DNA from: CAYUYV01 sp050331455
GTDB lineage: Bacteria; Pseudomonadota; Alphaproteobacteria; JAJFIK01
Direction of reading: 5' to 3'
DNA length: 24,864 nucleotides
Assembly (NCBI GenBank): GCA_050331455.1
Contig: JBHJGV010000093.1
Coordinates: 1 to 24,864, forward strand
How positions within the stretch are numbered: position 1 is the stretch's first letter; each line of letters begins with the position of its first letter. Positions 8,802 through 17,818 of this stretch are shown here, piece after piece. A model generated the notes under the pieces. It saw only the letters and a program-made list of their open reading frames with translations. It made no database searches and was not told the origin of the DNA. The position numbers and the translations under genes are program-made.

Positions 8802-8937
8802 GCTTTGACAGCAGAAATCGCGGGGGCGAGCGGCGCAGGCCGTGCCATTAAGCGCAATTTTGTTTCGGCCCGATTTTTCCCGCCCGGCAGGCGTCGGCGG
8901 CATGCGGGGGGCCGCGGATCTTTCCTGGAGGTGGACC

Positions 8938-11900
8938 ATGACCGTCGACAAGACGACCTTGCGCACAGCGCTTCTGGCCAGCAGTGCGCTTTTCGCCTTG
9001 GCCGTGACCTATCCGGCCGGCCCGGCCTTTGCCCAGGGCCCCGAAATCGATATCGACGTCGAGGCCGACGACGATAGCGAAGAGGATGTAATCGTCATCA
9101 CGGGGTCGCGGATTGCCCGGGATACGACCCTGGAAGCCACGAGCCCGGTTATCGCGCTGGGCGGAGACGACATTCGCGACTCCGGTTTCATCGACATCGC
9201 CGCCCTGCTCCGGGAGTCGCCGCAGCTCCAGGCCTCCCTGCCAGGCTCCTTTTCCGCGTTCAACGGCACGCCCCTTGGGGCCAGCCTCCTCAATCTGCGG
9301 GGTCTTGGAACGGAACGGACCCTCGTCCTCGAAGACGGCCGGCGTCACGTGGCCGGCATCGAAGGGACCGGCTCGGTCGACACCAACACCATTTCCACCG
9401 CCCTGCTGGAGCGGGTCGAAGTGCTGACCGGCGGTGCCTCCTCGATTTACGGCGCCGATGCCGTTTCGGGTGTGGTCAACTTCGTGCTGCGCGATGGCGA
9501 TGATTTCGACGGCTTCGAGATCCGCGGCCAGGGTGGTCTCACCGATGACGGAGACTCGGCCGAGTATTTCGTCTCCCTGGCCAATGGCTTCCAGACGGAC
9601 GACGGCAAAGGCTCGATCGTTTTCGGCATTGAATATCAGCACACAAACGGAATCGATGCGGGGGAACGGGACTTCGCCGGTTTCGGACGCTCTTTCCTGT
9701 CGCCGAACAATCCGTCCTCGACCGGTATCAGCGGCGATATCGCCAATGTGTTCATTCCGGATCTGCGTCTGCCAATCTCCAGTGCGGCCGGCATCATCGC
9801 CCTTGGCGACGGCAACACGGCCGGCTTCTCCAGCGCTTTCGTGGAGGTCGTGGGCAGCGGCGGCGTGCCGGGCTGTGACACCATCGGCGCCGCAGCGATC
9901 CCGACCTGTCAGATCTTCTCCGACGGCACCCTGCGTCCCTACAATCCCGGCGATATTTTTCTCGGTCCGTTCGACGCCAGCGGCGGTGACGGCGTATCCG
10001 CCGAACCCGATGACGAATTGCTGCTTCCGGACACCGATCGTGTGCTGTTTCAGGCCCGCACGAAATACGAGTTCAACCGGTTCGTGACTGGCTTCATCGA
10101 CGCGAAATATGTCCGGACCCAGACATCCGAGTCGAACCAGGTGAACGGGTTCAATGACGACATTCCTCTCGCCCTCGACAACCCGTTCCTGCCGGCGGCA
10201 CTGACCAACCAGATCGCCGTGCTTCAAGCCGAAGGCATCGACCCGATCATCGCCGTCTCGCGGGACGTGCTGGACGTCACGACCCGGGCCAACCCGGAAG
10301 CGACCCGCCAGACCATCCGCATCGTCGGCGGGATCGAGGGCGCGATCGACGAACTCAACATGCAATATGAGGTGTCTTTCAACTATGGCCGGACGGATGC
10401 GGATATCCGCTCCTTTGCCCGGGTCGAAGACCGGTATTTCGCCGCCATCGATGCGGTGACCGACCCGGACACGGGCGAGATTGTCTGCCGTTCGGACATC
10501 GATCCGGATGCGGTCGTTCCGCCCTCCTCGCCCTTCCCGGCACAGAACTCCAATTTCCAGATTTCGACCTTCATCCCGGGTGACGGGCAGTGCGTTCCCG
10601 TCAATATCCTCGGTGACAACTCCATCTCCCAGGAAGCCGCAGACTTTATCTTCCAGGAGATCATCTCCCAGAACGATATCGAACAGCGGAATTTCCTGGC
10701 GACCCTGTCCGGCGACTCCGAGCCGTTCTTCTCCCTGCCGGCCGGTCCCATCGCCTATGCTGTTGGTTATGAATGGCGAAACGAGCAGTCGAGCTTCCAA
10801 CCCGACGCCCTGGACCGCGCCGGGCTGATCTTTGGGAGCATCGATTCCAATGGCGGTCCGACCAACCCGTCCGACGGCGAATACGAAGTCTCCGAACTGT
10901 TCATCGAGCTGAACGTGCCCGTTCTGGCCGGCCTGCCCTTCGTGGAACGCCTCGAAGTCAGCGGCGCCTACCGCTATTCCGACTATGATACATTCGAAAA
11001 CACGAACACATGGAATGTCGGCGCGAAATGGGCCATCGTAGACAGCTTCACCTTGCGGGGGACGATCTCACAAGCCGTGCGGGTGCCGAATATCGGCGAA
11101 GCCTTCGGCCCGGTCTTCACCACCACGCTCGGCGCCGGGTCCGATCCGTGTAACCCGCAATTCATCAATGCCGGCACGGAATTCCGCGCCGACAACTGCG
11201 CCGCGCTGATCCCCAATATCGAGACCTACGACTCGACCAATTTCGTCTCGGCTCGGATTCCCGGCGAGACCGGCGGTAATCCCAATCTGGAGCCCGAAAC
11301 GGCCGACACCATCACGGTGGGCGCAGTGTGGCGTCCGTCCGGCGAGTTCGGCGGTTTCTTCGACGGCCTGATCGTGACGGCGGACTACTACAACATCGAG
11401 ATCGACGGCCTGATCGACAGTCTGACAGCGTTCCAGATCGCGTCGAACTGCGTCGACCTGCCGAGCATCAACAACCCGTTCTGTGCCGCGATCGACCGCG
11501 ATCCCACCTTCGGCTTCATCACCGATTTCCGGTCCGGCCTGATCAATCTGGGCTCGGTGAAGACCACGGGTGTGGATTGGCGCGTCCAATATGGCTTCGA
11601 GACGCCCGACGTGTTCGGCATGGCCTCCGGCGTGCGCCTGAGTTCGCTCGGGACGCGCTTCATCACCGATGAGGAAGTGCGCGATCCCTTGCAGCCCGAT
11701 CTTGTGACCGACGTCCTTGGCGAGAACACCCGTCCCCGCTGGATCGTCAATTTCACGGCCGACTGGGATCTCGGCGAGCATCTGAGCCTGGGTTGGCGAG
11801 GCCGCTACGAATCCAGCCAGCTTCTGATCGGCATCACCAATGATGACGTCACGAGCGACCCGAACTTCGCCAATGTTCTTGAGAATGACGGGGCATTCAT

Positions 11901-12057
11901 CAACGACTTCTCGGTGAATTTCCGGGTCAATGAGCAGTTCGAACTCTATGGTGGCGTCAACAACGCCTTTGAGGTCGATCCCTATCTCGGCAACCTGTCC
12001 CGCCCGGCGGGGCCGCGCGGCCGGTTCTTCTTCCTGGGCGTCAACGCAAAGCTCTGA
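8938..12057 (+). CDS. TonB-dependent outer-membrane receptor
   Basis: This 1039-residue outer-membrane beta-barrel protein imports an unidentified substrate using energy from TonB. A signal peptide ends in GPAFA|Q at about residue 32. A short acidic linker (ADDDSEEDV) follows, then a TonB box/plug opening VIVITGSRIARD at 51-62. The plug contains LLNLRGLGTERTLVLEDGRR and VLTGGASSIYGADAVSGVVNF, both typical of the family. Barrel strands end at RGRFFFLGVNAKL. Several paired cysteines sit in the predicted loops (for example CDTIGAAAIPTC and CNPQF..NC), a pattern common in large receptors of this type. The ATG at 8938 has GGAGG six bases upstream; the longer frame from 8842 lacks a site. No transporter, sensor or degradative genes adjoin it, so the substrate cannot be inferred. 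Confidence 0.92.
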   Translation: MTVDKTTLRTALLASSALFALAVTYPAGPAFAQGPEIDIDVEADDDSEEDVIVITGSRIARDTTLEATSPVIALGGDDIRDSGFIDIAALLRESPQLQASLPGSFSAFNGTPLGASLLNLRGLGTERTLVLEDGRRHVAGIEGTGSVDTNTISTALLERVEVLTGGASSIYGADAVSGVVNFVLRDGDDFDGFEIRGQGGLTDDGDSAEYFVSLANGFQTDDGKGSIVFGIEYQHTNGIDAGERDFAGFGRSFLSPNNPSSTGISGDIANVFIPDLRLPISSAAGIIALGDGNTAGFSSAFVEVVGSGGVPGCDTIGAAAIPTCQIFSDGTLRPYNPGDIFLGPFDASGGDGVSAEPDDELLLPDTDRVLFQARTKYEFNRFVTGFIDAKYVRTQTSESNQVNGFNDDIPLALDNPFLPAALTNQIAVLQAEGIDPIIAVSRDVLDVTTRANPEATRQTIRIVGGIEGAIDELNMQYEVSFNYGRTDADIRSFARVEDRYFAAIDAVTDPDTGEIVCRSDIDPDAVVPPSSPFPAQNSNFQISTFIPGDGQCVPVNILGDNSISQEAADFIFQEIISQNDIEQRNFLATLSGDSEPFFSLPAGPIAYAVGYEWRNEQSSFQPDALDRAGLIFGSIDSNGGPTNPSDGEYEVSELFIELNVPVLAGLPFVERLEVSGAYRYSDYDTFENTNTWNVGAKWAIVDSFTLRGTISQAVRVPNIGEAFGPVFTTTLGAGSDPCNPQFINAGTEFRADNCAALIPNIETYDSTNFVSARIPGETGGNPNLEPETADTITVGAVWRPSGEFGGFFDGLIVTADYYNIEIDGLIDSLTAFQIASNCVDLPSINNPFCAAIDRDPTFGFITDFRSGLINLGSVKTTGVDWRVQYGFETPDVFGMASGVRLSSLGTRFITDEEVRDPLQPDLVTDVLGENTRPRWIVNFTADWDLGEHLSLGWRGRYESSQLLIGITNDDVTSDPNFANVLENDGAFINDFSVNFRVNEQFELYGGVNNAFEVDPYLGNLSRPAGPRGRFFFLGVNAKL

Positions 12058-12101
12058 TGCTGACCGGGGCGGCCTTCCTGGCCGGCCTCGTTCCTGACAA
12101 A

Positions 12102-12143
12102 GACGCGCCGCACGGTCATGGCCGTGTGGCGCGTCGTTTTTTT
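12102..12143 (+). terminator. Strong intrinsic terminator after the TonB receptor
   Basis: A 14-base-pair stem (12102-12115 with 12122-12135, one G-T pair), a six-base TCATGG loop, then G and seven T (12137-12143). It sits 45 bases after the receptor stop and is the clearest terminator in the window. The rest of the 359-base gap up to 12416 shows no gene or convincing regulatory site. Confidence 0.92.
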
Positions 12144-12416
12144 CCGCCAGTTTATCGCCCGCGCGACGGCCGGTCGGCGCACACCGGCGCTTCAAAGACC
12201 CTTCAAGGCCTTTTTCGGACCCTGGATTCTCTCCTGGCGTTGCCTCACTGCCCTTGGGCCTGGTCGCTGCTGCGCTACACTGTTTCAAGCGAGGCGATGC
12301 TTCACACCCTGTTGAGGGTTTCGCGATCACCGTTCATGGCGGCATGCGCCCAACCCGTTCGCCGCCCGTTTCACTCCGTTGCCCTGCTCTGCAGCCCATG
12401 ATGTCGAGGGACAGCC

Positions 12417-13268
12417 ATGACACAGTCTCCCCAAATCCTGCTGACGGATCCGGAGCATTACGACGTTTCCTACGCCATCAATCCGTGGATGCACCCGGAC
12501 GACTGGAAAGCCCACGACGCCGAATACAAGGCCGCGGCCCGCTCCGCCTGGCAGAGCCTTGAAGACGCCCTGATGTCCGCCGGTTTCGAGGTCCATGTCC
12601 TTCCCGGACAAAAGGGCGTGCCGGATATGGTCTTCCCCGCCAATGCCGCCATCGTGCTCGATGGCACAGCGCTCATGGCCCGGTTCAAATGTCCAGAACG
12701 TCAGGGTGAGGAGCCCCATTTCAAAGCCGGCTTCGAGCGTCTCGTTACAGAAGGCCTGCTCAAGCGGGTCGAGACGTTCCCGGACGGTCTTGTCCAAGAA
12801 GGCGCCGGCGATGCCATTTGGGACAAGCGACGCGGCCATTTTTGGTGCGGCTATGGTCAGCGCTCGGACGAAGCGGCCATCGCCCATATCGAGGCGGTTT
12901 TCGGGAAGCCCACCGTGCCGATCGAACTCGTGGATCCCCGCTACTATCACCTCGATGTCTGCATGTATCCGCTCGAAGGCGGCGAAGTGGTGTATTTCCC
13001 CGGCGCGTTTTCGCCCGCCTCCCGGGACCGCATCAAACAGATCGTGCCCGAGGCGCTGCGCATCGAGGCCACCGAGGACGAGGCCAACCTGTTGTGCCTC
13101 AATGCCGTTCGGCTCGACCGGCACATCATCTGCGCCCAGGCCAGTCCGCGCCTGCGCAGCATCCTGGGCGAGCGGGGCTACACCATGCGCGAGCTTGACC
13201 TTAAGCCCTTCATCCTGTCCGGCGGGGCGGCCTATTGCATGACCCTGCGCCTCGACCTCGTCAGCTAA
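12417..13268 (+). CDS. Amidinotransferase / dimethylarginine dimethylaminohydrolase-like protein
   Basis: This 283-residue protein belongs to the guanidino-group-modifying (pentein-fold) superfamily, which includes dimethylargininase, arginine deiminase and amidinotransferases. Visible motifs are PDMVFPANA (69-77), EGAGD (128-132), the catalytic histidine H178 in YYHLD, and the nucleophile C274 in GGAAYCMTLRLD near the C terminus. Size and motif order fit the DDAH-like branch that hydrolyses a guanidino compound through a cysteine thiouronium intermediate. Whether the substrate is dimethylarginine, arginine or another guanidine cannot be read from sequence. The ATG at 12417 has GAGGGA five bases upstream. 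It stands alone between the receptor terminator and a shared hairpin with convergent ettA, so it appears to be monocistronic. No arginine or ornithine metabolism genes are nearby. Confidence 0.82.
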   Translation: MTQSPQILLTDPEHYDVSYAINPWMHPDDWKAHDAEYKAAARSAWQSLEDALMSAGFEVHVLPGQKGVPDMVFPANAAIVLDGTALMARFKCPERQGEEPHFKAGFERLVTEGLLKRVETFPDGLVQEGAGDAIWDKRRGHFWCGYGQRSDEAAIAHIEAVFGKPTVPIELVDPRYYHLDVCMYPLEGGEVVYFPGAFSPASRDRIKQIVPEALRIEATEDEANLLCLNAVRLDRHIICAQASPRLRSILGERGYTMRELDLKPFILSGGAAYCMTLRLDLVS

Positions 13269-13348
13269 AGCGGACTCAGCAACAGCGGCCAGCGGTTTTC
13301 GTCCGGAATAGGTCAGACAAACGCGCTTAAACCGAAGACACGGACGAT

Positions 13349-13379
13349 CCGGGTCGCAACGGGTTCCGCCCCGACCCGG
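13349..13379. terminator. Hairpin between convergent genes, probable shared terminator
   Basis: CCGGGTCG (13349-13356) pairs with CGACCCGG (13372-13379) as a perfect eight-base stem. It lies between the stops of the amidinotransferase-like gene and ettA. Neither strand has a T tract next to it, so an intrinsic terminator is not certain; the position suggests a bidirectional end. Confidence 0.45.
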
Positions 13380-13388
13380 AAACCGAAC

Positions 13389-15071
13389 TCACGCCCGGCT
13401 GAAGCGCTTGTATTTCACCCGGGTCGGACGGTCCGCATCGGCGCCGAGACGGCGCTTTTTGTCTTCCTCATAGTCCTGATAATTGCCCTCGAACCATTCC
13501 ACATGGCTGTCGCCTTCGAAGGCCAGAATGTGGGTGGCGATGCGGTCCAGGAACCAGCGGTCGTGGCTGATCACCACGGCGCAGCCGGCAAAATTGCCGA
13601 GCCCATCTTCGAGCGCCCGCAGCGTATCCACATCGAGATCATTGGTCGGCTCATCGAGCAGCAACAGATTGGCACCCGATTTCAGCATCTTGGCGAGGTG
13701 CACCCGATTCCGTTCCCCGCCGGAAAGCAGGCCGACTTTTTTCTGCTGGTCCCCGCCCTTGAAATTGAAGGCGCCCACATAGGCCCGGCTCGGCATTTCC
13801 CGCTTGCCCAGGGTGACGACATCGAGACCGCCGGAAATTTCTTCCCACACGGTGTGTTTGGGGTCGAGCGCGTCGCGGCTCTGGTCCACATAGCCGAGCT
13901 GCACCGTGTCGCCGACGCGCAAGGTGCCGGCATCGGGTTCTTCCTGCCCCGTCAGCATGCGAAACAAAGTGGTCTTGCCGGCACCGTTGGGCCCGATCAC
14001 GCCGACAATGCCGCCGGGCGGCAGGCGGAAGGACAGGTCCTCAAAGAGCAGCCGGTCGCCGAAAGCCTTGGTTAGGCCCTCCGCCTCGATGACCACATCG
14101 CCAAGACGCGGGCCCGCCGGAATGATGATCTGGGCGGTGCCCGTTTGGCGCTCGGCGTCCTGGGCCAGCATGTCCTCATAGGACTTGATGCGCGCCTTGC
14201 TTTTGGCCTGCCGCGCTTTGGGCGAGGACTGGATCCACTCCAGCTCCCGGGCGAGGGTGCGCTGGCGCTCTTCTTCCTTGTTGCCCTCTTCGGCCAGGCG
14301 CTCCTGTTTCTGCTTCAACCAGGAGGAATAATTGCCGTTATAGGGAATGCCCTGCCCCCGATCGAGTTCCAGAATCCAGCCCGTCACATTGTCGAGGAAG
14401 TACCGGTCGTGGGTCACCAGAATAACCGCACCCGGATAATCCCGCAAAAACTGTTCCAGCCACGCCACCGACTCAGCATCCAGATGGTTTGTCGGCTCGT
14501 CGAGCAGCAGCATATCGGGCTTTTGCAACAGCAGGCGGCACAGGGCGACCCGGCGCTTCTCCCCGCCGGACAGGGCAGAGACATCCGCGTCGCCCGGCGG
14601 GCAGCGCAGGGCATCCATGGCCTGCTCGATGGTCGAATCGAGGGACCAGGCATCGGTCGCGTCGATCTTTTCCTGGATCTCCGCCTGCTCCGTGATGAGG
14701 GCGTTCATTTCGTCATCGTCGAGGGGCTCGGCGAACTTGGCAGAGATCGCCTCGAACCGGTCCAGCAGCGCTTTGGTCTCGGCCACACCGTCCATCACAT
14801 TGCCGAGAACATCCTTGTTCGGATCGAGTTCGGGCTCCTGCCGGAGATAACCAACCTTCGCCCCTTCCGCCGCCCAGGCCTCACCGTTGAACTCAGTATC
14901 GATCCCCGCCATGATTTTCAGCAGCGTCGATTTCCCCGCTCCGTTAACGCCTACGATGCCGATTTTCGCGTCCGGAAAGAATTTCAGCGAGATGTCTTTG
15001 AGAACCTGCTTGCCCCCGGCATAGGTCTTCGAGAGCTTCTCGGTCGAGTAGATATATTGATAACTGGCCAC
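13389..15071 (-). CDS. ettA: Energy-dependent translational throttle protein EttA (ABC-F)
   Basis: This 560-residue ABC-F protein has two fused ATPase domains and no membrane segments. Such proteins bind the ribosomal E site and gate the first elongation steps according to the ATP/ADP ratio. Domain 1 has Walker A GVNGAGKST (41-49), signature LSGGEKRR (167-174) and LLLDEPTNHLD. A charged linker (ERLAEEGNKEEERQRT) follows, and domain 2 has Walker A GPNGAGKTT from residue 360, signature LLSGGERNRV and LLLLDEPTNDLD. The C-terminal VKYKRFSRA tail is typical of EttA. The N terminus MASYQYIYSTEKLSKTY aligns with E. coli EttA, supporting the GTG start at 15071, with GGAG seven bases upstream. It appears monocistronic: 207 bases separate it from msrC on the same strand. 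Confidence 0.95.
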   Translation of the reverse strand: MASYQYIYSTEKLSKTYAGGKQVLKDISLKFFPDAKIGIVGVNGAGKSTLLKIMAGIDTEFNGEAWAAEGAKVGYLRQEPELDPNKDVLGNVMDGVAETKALLDRFEAISAKFAEPLDDDEMNALITEQAEIQEKIDATDAWSLDSTIEQAMDALRCPPGDADVSALSGGEKRRVALCRLLLQKPDMLLLDEPTNHLDAESVAWLEQFLRDYPGAVILVTHDRYFLDNVTGWILELDRGQGIPYNGNYSSWLKQKQERLAEEGNKEEERQRTLARELEWIQSSPKARQAKSKARIKSYEDMLAQDAERQTGTAQIIIPAGPRLGDVVIEAEGLTKAFGDRLLFEDLSFRLPPGGIVGVIGPNGAGKTTLFRMLTGQEEPDAGTLRVGDTVQLGYVDQSRDALDPKHTVWEEISGGLDVVTLGKREMPSRAYVGAFNFKGGDQQKKVGLLSGGERNRVHLAKMLKSGANLLLLDEPTNDLDVDTLRALEDGLGNFAGCAVVISHDRWFLDRIATHILAFEGDSHVEWFEGNYQDYEEDKKRRLGADADRPTRVKYKRFSRA

Positions 15072-15278
15072 GGGGCTGCTCCGTCGGATTGGGGTGGGGC
15101 GGTTATGCCGGCGGGCCCCTATGCCGCCGCCTTTAGGAAAACGGGATCAGCCGGGACTGCTCACGGGGCTCGCAACGGGATGTCGCATACGCTCCAAAGG
15201 GTGAACGCGTTTGTATCGAAACGCCCAGCCCCGCGCAACGCCCGCAGGGCGGGCGCCAATGGGCCGGCCGCCGAACCC

Positions 15279-15761
15279 TCAGCGCGCGAAAACCGCCGCC
15301 ATCAGGGGCTCCAGAGCGTCCCGGTCCACCGCGTCAAAGGCCCCCGGCTCTGTGGAATCCACATCCAGCACAGCCAGCAGGGCGCCGGCCCGGTCGCGCA
15401 CCGGCACGACGATTTCCGAGCGCGAGCGCGCGTCACAGGCAATATGGCCGGGAAAGGCATGGACGTCGGGCACCACTTGAGTTTCGCCGCTGGCGGCGGC
15501 GGTGCCGCACACCCCCTTGCCGAAAGGGATACGAAGACAGCCCAGGGTTCCCTGATAGGGGCCCACCACCAATTCGTCGGGCTTGACCGGATCCACTCGA
15601 TAAAACCCCGTCCAGAAATAGGTCTCGAAGGCCACGCTGAGGAGACAGGCGCAGGTCGTCATCGCCGCGATGGAGTCGTGCTCCCCCTCCAGCACGGCCA
15701 GGATTTCCTGGGAGACGGTGCGATAGGTCTCCCGTTTCATTTCCGGTCTGATTAAAGTCAT
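15279..15761 (-). CDS. msrC: Free methionine-(R)-sulfoxide reductase (GAF domain)
   Basis: This 160-residue single-GAF-domain enzyme reduces free methionine-R-sulfoxide, repairing oxidised methionine. The three cysteines of the E. coli enzyme (C84, C94, C118) have counterparts here: C75 in GTLGCLRIPFG, C85 in GKGVCGTA and C109 in GHIACDARSRSEIVVPV. Other family features are FWTGFYRV and the C-terminal LDVDSTEPGAFDAVDRDALE. The ATG at 15761 has AAGGG seven bases upstream and gives a family-normal length. A 39-residue extension to 15878 lacks similarity and is rejected. It lies upstream of ettA on the same strand, separated by 207 bases that contain a small GCCCGC/GCGGGC hairpin (15240-15254) and no T tract. 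Confidence 0.93.
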   Translation of the reverse strand: MTLIRPEMKRETYRTVSQEILAVLEGEHDSIAAMTTCACLLSVAFETYFWTGFYRVDPVKPDELVVGPYQGTLGCLRIPFGKGVCGTAAASGETQVVPDVHAFPGHIACDARSRSEIVVPVRDRAGALLAVLDVDSTEPGAFDAVDRDALEPLMAAVFAR

Positions 15762-15883
15762 CGCCAATCCCTTCGGCCAGTCAGTCCGAACACAGGTGTT
15801 CGAACCTTCAGACACGGGATATGGGAACGGTGCGGCGGGACGGGAGGGCCGCCGGGCAGGTTTTCGTCCGCACGGCACCGTCC

Positions 15884-15917
15884 GGTGCTGGCCCCGGGTG
15901 CTGGCCCCAGGTGCCGG
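15884..15917 (+). repeat. 13-base tandem repeat, 2.6 copies
   Basis: Units at 15884-15896 and 15897-15909 (GGTGCTGGCCCC plus G or A) are followed by a partial, diverged third copy GGTGCCGG. The array lies in the 218-base gap between msrC and the EAL gene and shows no coding potential of its own. It is probably a slippage product. Confidence 0.7.
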
Positions 15918-15979
15918 CTAAGGTGCGCGCCTGTCCGGCGGCCCGGTCCCCTCCCCCGGCGCCGCCTGGGCGCGCCGGT

Positions 15980-17509
15980 TCAGGCGGCCTCGAACAGCGT
16001 CTTGCCCGCCCTGTTCGGCGTGCCGTGCTGGCGCCAACCCGGCTCAAGATCGGGTCGGCCGAACAGGAATCCCTGGAGATAATCCGCGCCCATCTCCCTG
16101 AGGATTTCCGCGTCTTCCTGCTGGCCCACGCATTCGGCAATGGTCTTTAGGCCGATTTCCCGAGCCAAGCCGATCAGACTGCGGGCAAAGACCTGATTCT
16201 CATAGTGATCGGCCAGATTGCGGATGAACCCGCCATCGATCTTGACCGTGTCCACCCAGAGGGTCTGGAGATGGCCGAAGGAGGTGTAGCCCGCGCCGAA
16301 ATCGTCGATTGCGACGGTGCACCCTGCCCCCCTCAGTCGCCGGACGAATTGGGCTGCCCGGTCCACATCCTCGAGCCGCGCATGCTCGGTCAGTTCGACC
16401 ATCAAGCGGGATGCCGGCTCGCCGGCGGCCTCCACCACCCCGAGATAGCTTTCCAGCCAGTCCCAATGGCTCATCCCGGCACTCGACACATTGACCGATA
16501 GGGACAGTGCGGGGTTTCGGGCCAGATCCGCCAGGGCTTGACGCAGCACACGCATGTCGATCCGCCGGGTGAGGCCCCGTTCCTCCGCCACCGGAATGAA
16601 GCTGGCCGCCGGGATCAAGGACCCCGCCCCATCCCTGATGCGCGCCAGGCATTCCCAGCAATGCACCTCGCCTGTCACGCAATCGACAATGGGCTGGTAG
16701 GCCAGCACGAACCGGTCGCCGCTCAGGGCCGAGATTATCCGGCTCGCCATTTCCACAGTCTTCCGCTGGCTTTCGTCGGATTGATCGCTTTTTGTGCTGA
16801 TCACCGCGACATCGCCGCCAGATCGCCGGGCTTCGACGAGGGCGCGTTCGGCGCAGGCCACACGGTCTTGCGGCGGAAGATCGGCAAAGGTCGCGCCATT
16901 CAGGCCGCCAATGGAAAGGGACACATTCACCGGACCGACGGTCGTGGCCAGGGTTCCGCTGCGCATATGGTTGAGAAGCGTTTGGGCCAGAGCAGCAGCG
17001 CTGCGTCCGGAGCCCTGCGGCACCAGGATCCAGAAGGTCGTGCCGCCCATGCGCCCAAAGGCCATCGCCGGTCCGCCATGTTCGGACGCGAGCGTTTCAA
17101 ACGCTGCGATCAATTCATCGCCCACCGACCATCCATAGGTCTCGTTCAACACCGCCATGTCGTCGATGCCGACGATCAGGATGCCTGGCGCCTCGCCGTC
17201 CGCGCGCATACGGGACAAGCGGTCGATCATGGCGTCGCGCTGGCAGGCCCCAGCCCCAATGGCCGGTTCGACGGGCCCCTGTTTCAAAAGCCTCTCCTCT
17301 TCGTCGCTTCGCAGCCGGCGCATGCCCTTTCGATCCGGCTGAGACAGATCGGCCGGATTGCCACTTCGGGCATAAGCCACATCGGCCAAGGACCAGGCGC
17401 CGAAGGCGGCCTTGGCCGGCGAGTCGTTCAATCCGTATGAGGAAGGCCGGACGCCCCCCCCTCGTTGGTTTCCACGTGTTTGCTCTTCGGCAAAGCATTC
17501 TGCTTTCAT
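15980..17509 (-). CDS. Degenerate GGDEF plus EAL-domain protein (candidate c-di-GMP phosphodiesterase)
   Basis: The protein has 509 residues and no clear membrane segment or signal peptide. Residues about 105-240 form a GGDEF-like domain whose signature is GRMGGTTF (152-159), so diguanylate cyclase activity is not expected. Residues about 265-495 form an EAL domain with its metal- and substrate-binding positions in place: E286 (in ECL instead of EAL), N340 (SVNVS), E372 (VELTE), D402-D403 (IDDFGAGYTSF), K423 (VKID), E459 and Q479 (DYLQG). It may therefore hydrolyse c-di-GMP; the AEGVE loop reads AECVG, so activity is not assured. The ATG at 17509 has GGAGG eleven bases upstream; an earlier in-frame TTG at 17551 lacks a site. 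It lies beyond the flaG terminator, hence is transcribed separately, but its closeness to the filament locus suggests a motility link. Confidence 0.88.
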   Translation of the reverse strand: MKAECFAEEQTRGNQRGGGVRPSSYGLNDSPAKAAFGAWSLADVAYARSGNPADLSQPDRKGMRRLRSDEEERLLKQGPVEPAIGAGACQRDAMIDRLSRMRADGEAPGILIVGIDDMAVLNETYGWSVGDELIAAFETLASEHGGPAMAFGRMGGTTFWILVPQGSGRSAAALAQTLLNHMRSGTLATTVGPVNVSLSIGGLNGATFADLPPQDRVACAERALVEARRSGGDVAVISTKSDQSDESQRKTVEMASRIISALSGDRFVLAYQPIVDCVTGEVHCWECLARIRDGAGSLIPAASFIPVAEERGLTRRIDMRVLRQALADLARNPALSLSVNVSSAGMSHWDWLESYLGVVEAAGEPASRLMVELTEHARLEDVDRAAQFVRRLRGAGCTVAIDDFGAGYTSFGHLQTLWVDTVKIDGGFIRNLADHYENQVFARSLIGLAREIGLKTIAECVGQQEDAEILREMGADYLQGFLFGRPDLEPGWRQHGTPNRAGKTLFEAA

Positions 17510-17551
17510 GACGCCAAGTTCCTCCCGGCCCCTGAGACCACCCGTTTTCAA

Positions 17552-17674
17552 ACACTTTGCAGCCTAGACCGTCACTGTAAAAAGAGCTTTAGGAAGTGTC
17601 GTTAAAGACCATTTTATTGGAACGAATACTTTTAATGAATACAATATCGGGAAATATAAACACTCTCCGGAAAT
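17552..17674 (-). promoter_or_regulatory. AT-rich upstream region of the EAL gene
   Basis: This stretch is markedly AT-rich against the high-GC window. It lies between the flaG terminator and the EAL start, within a 309-base gap (17510-17818). It must contain the EAL promoter if the terminator works. Several TTTAAC/TTTACA-like hexamers occur, but no -35/-10 pair with correct spacing stands out. The rest of the gap (17707-17818) holds nothing I can identify; a 77-codon minus frame there looks spurious. Confidence 0.4.
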
Positions 17675-17706
17675 AAAAAAGACCAGAGGGGCGAACCACT
17701 CTGGCC
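17675..17706 (-). terminator. Intrinsic terminator after flaG
   Basis: Read on the minus strand, GGCCAGAG (17706-17699) pairs with CTCTGGTC (17688-17681, one G-T pair) around a ten-base loop, and six T follow at 17680-17675. It lies 113 bases past the flaG stop and closes the flagellin-flaG unit before the EAL gene. Confidence 0.85.
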
Positions 17707-17818
17707 AAGGGGGCAGCACAATACTGTGTCGCGCTCTCCGAAACGACTTTCATCAACCGCGCGACAGCCAAACCTGCGCGGGAGAAAGTCCCTTTATCCA
17801 ACGCGCCGCGTCGGCCTC

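Noticed and set aside
8848..10800. 650-codon minus-strand frame
   Set aside because: It is antisense to the TonB receptor, whose family motifs are unmistakable. The translated product has no recognisable domain.
14145..15755. 536-codon plus-strand frame
   Set aside because: It is antisense to ettA and msrC, both certain. It is a composition artefact.
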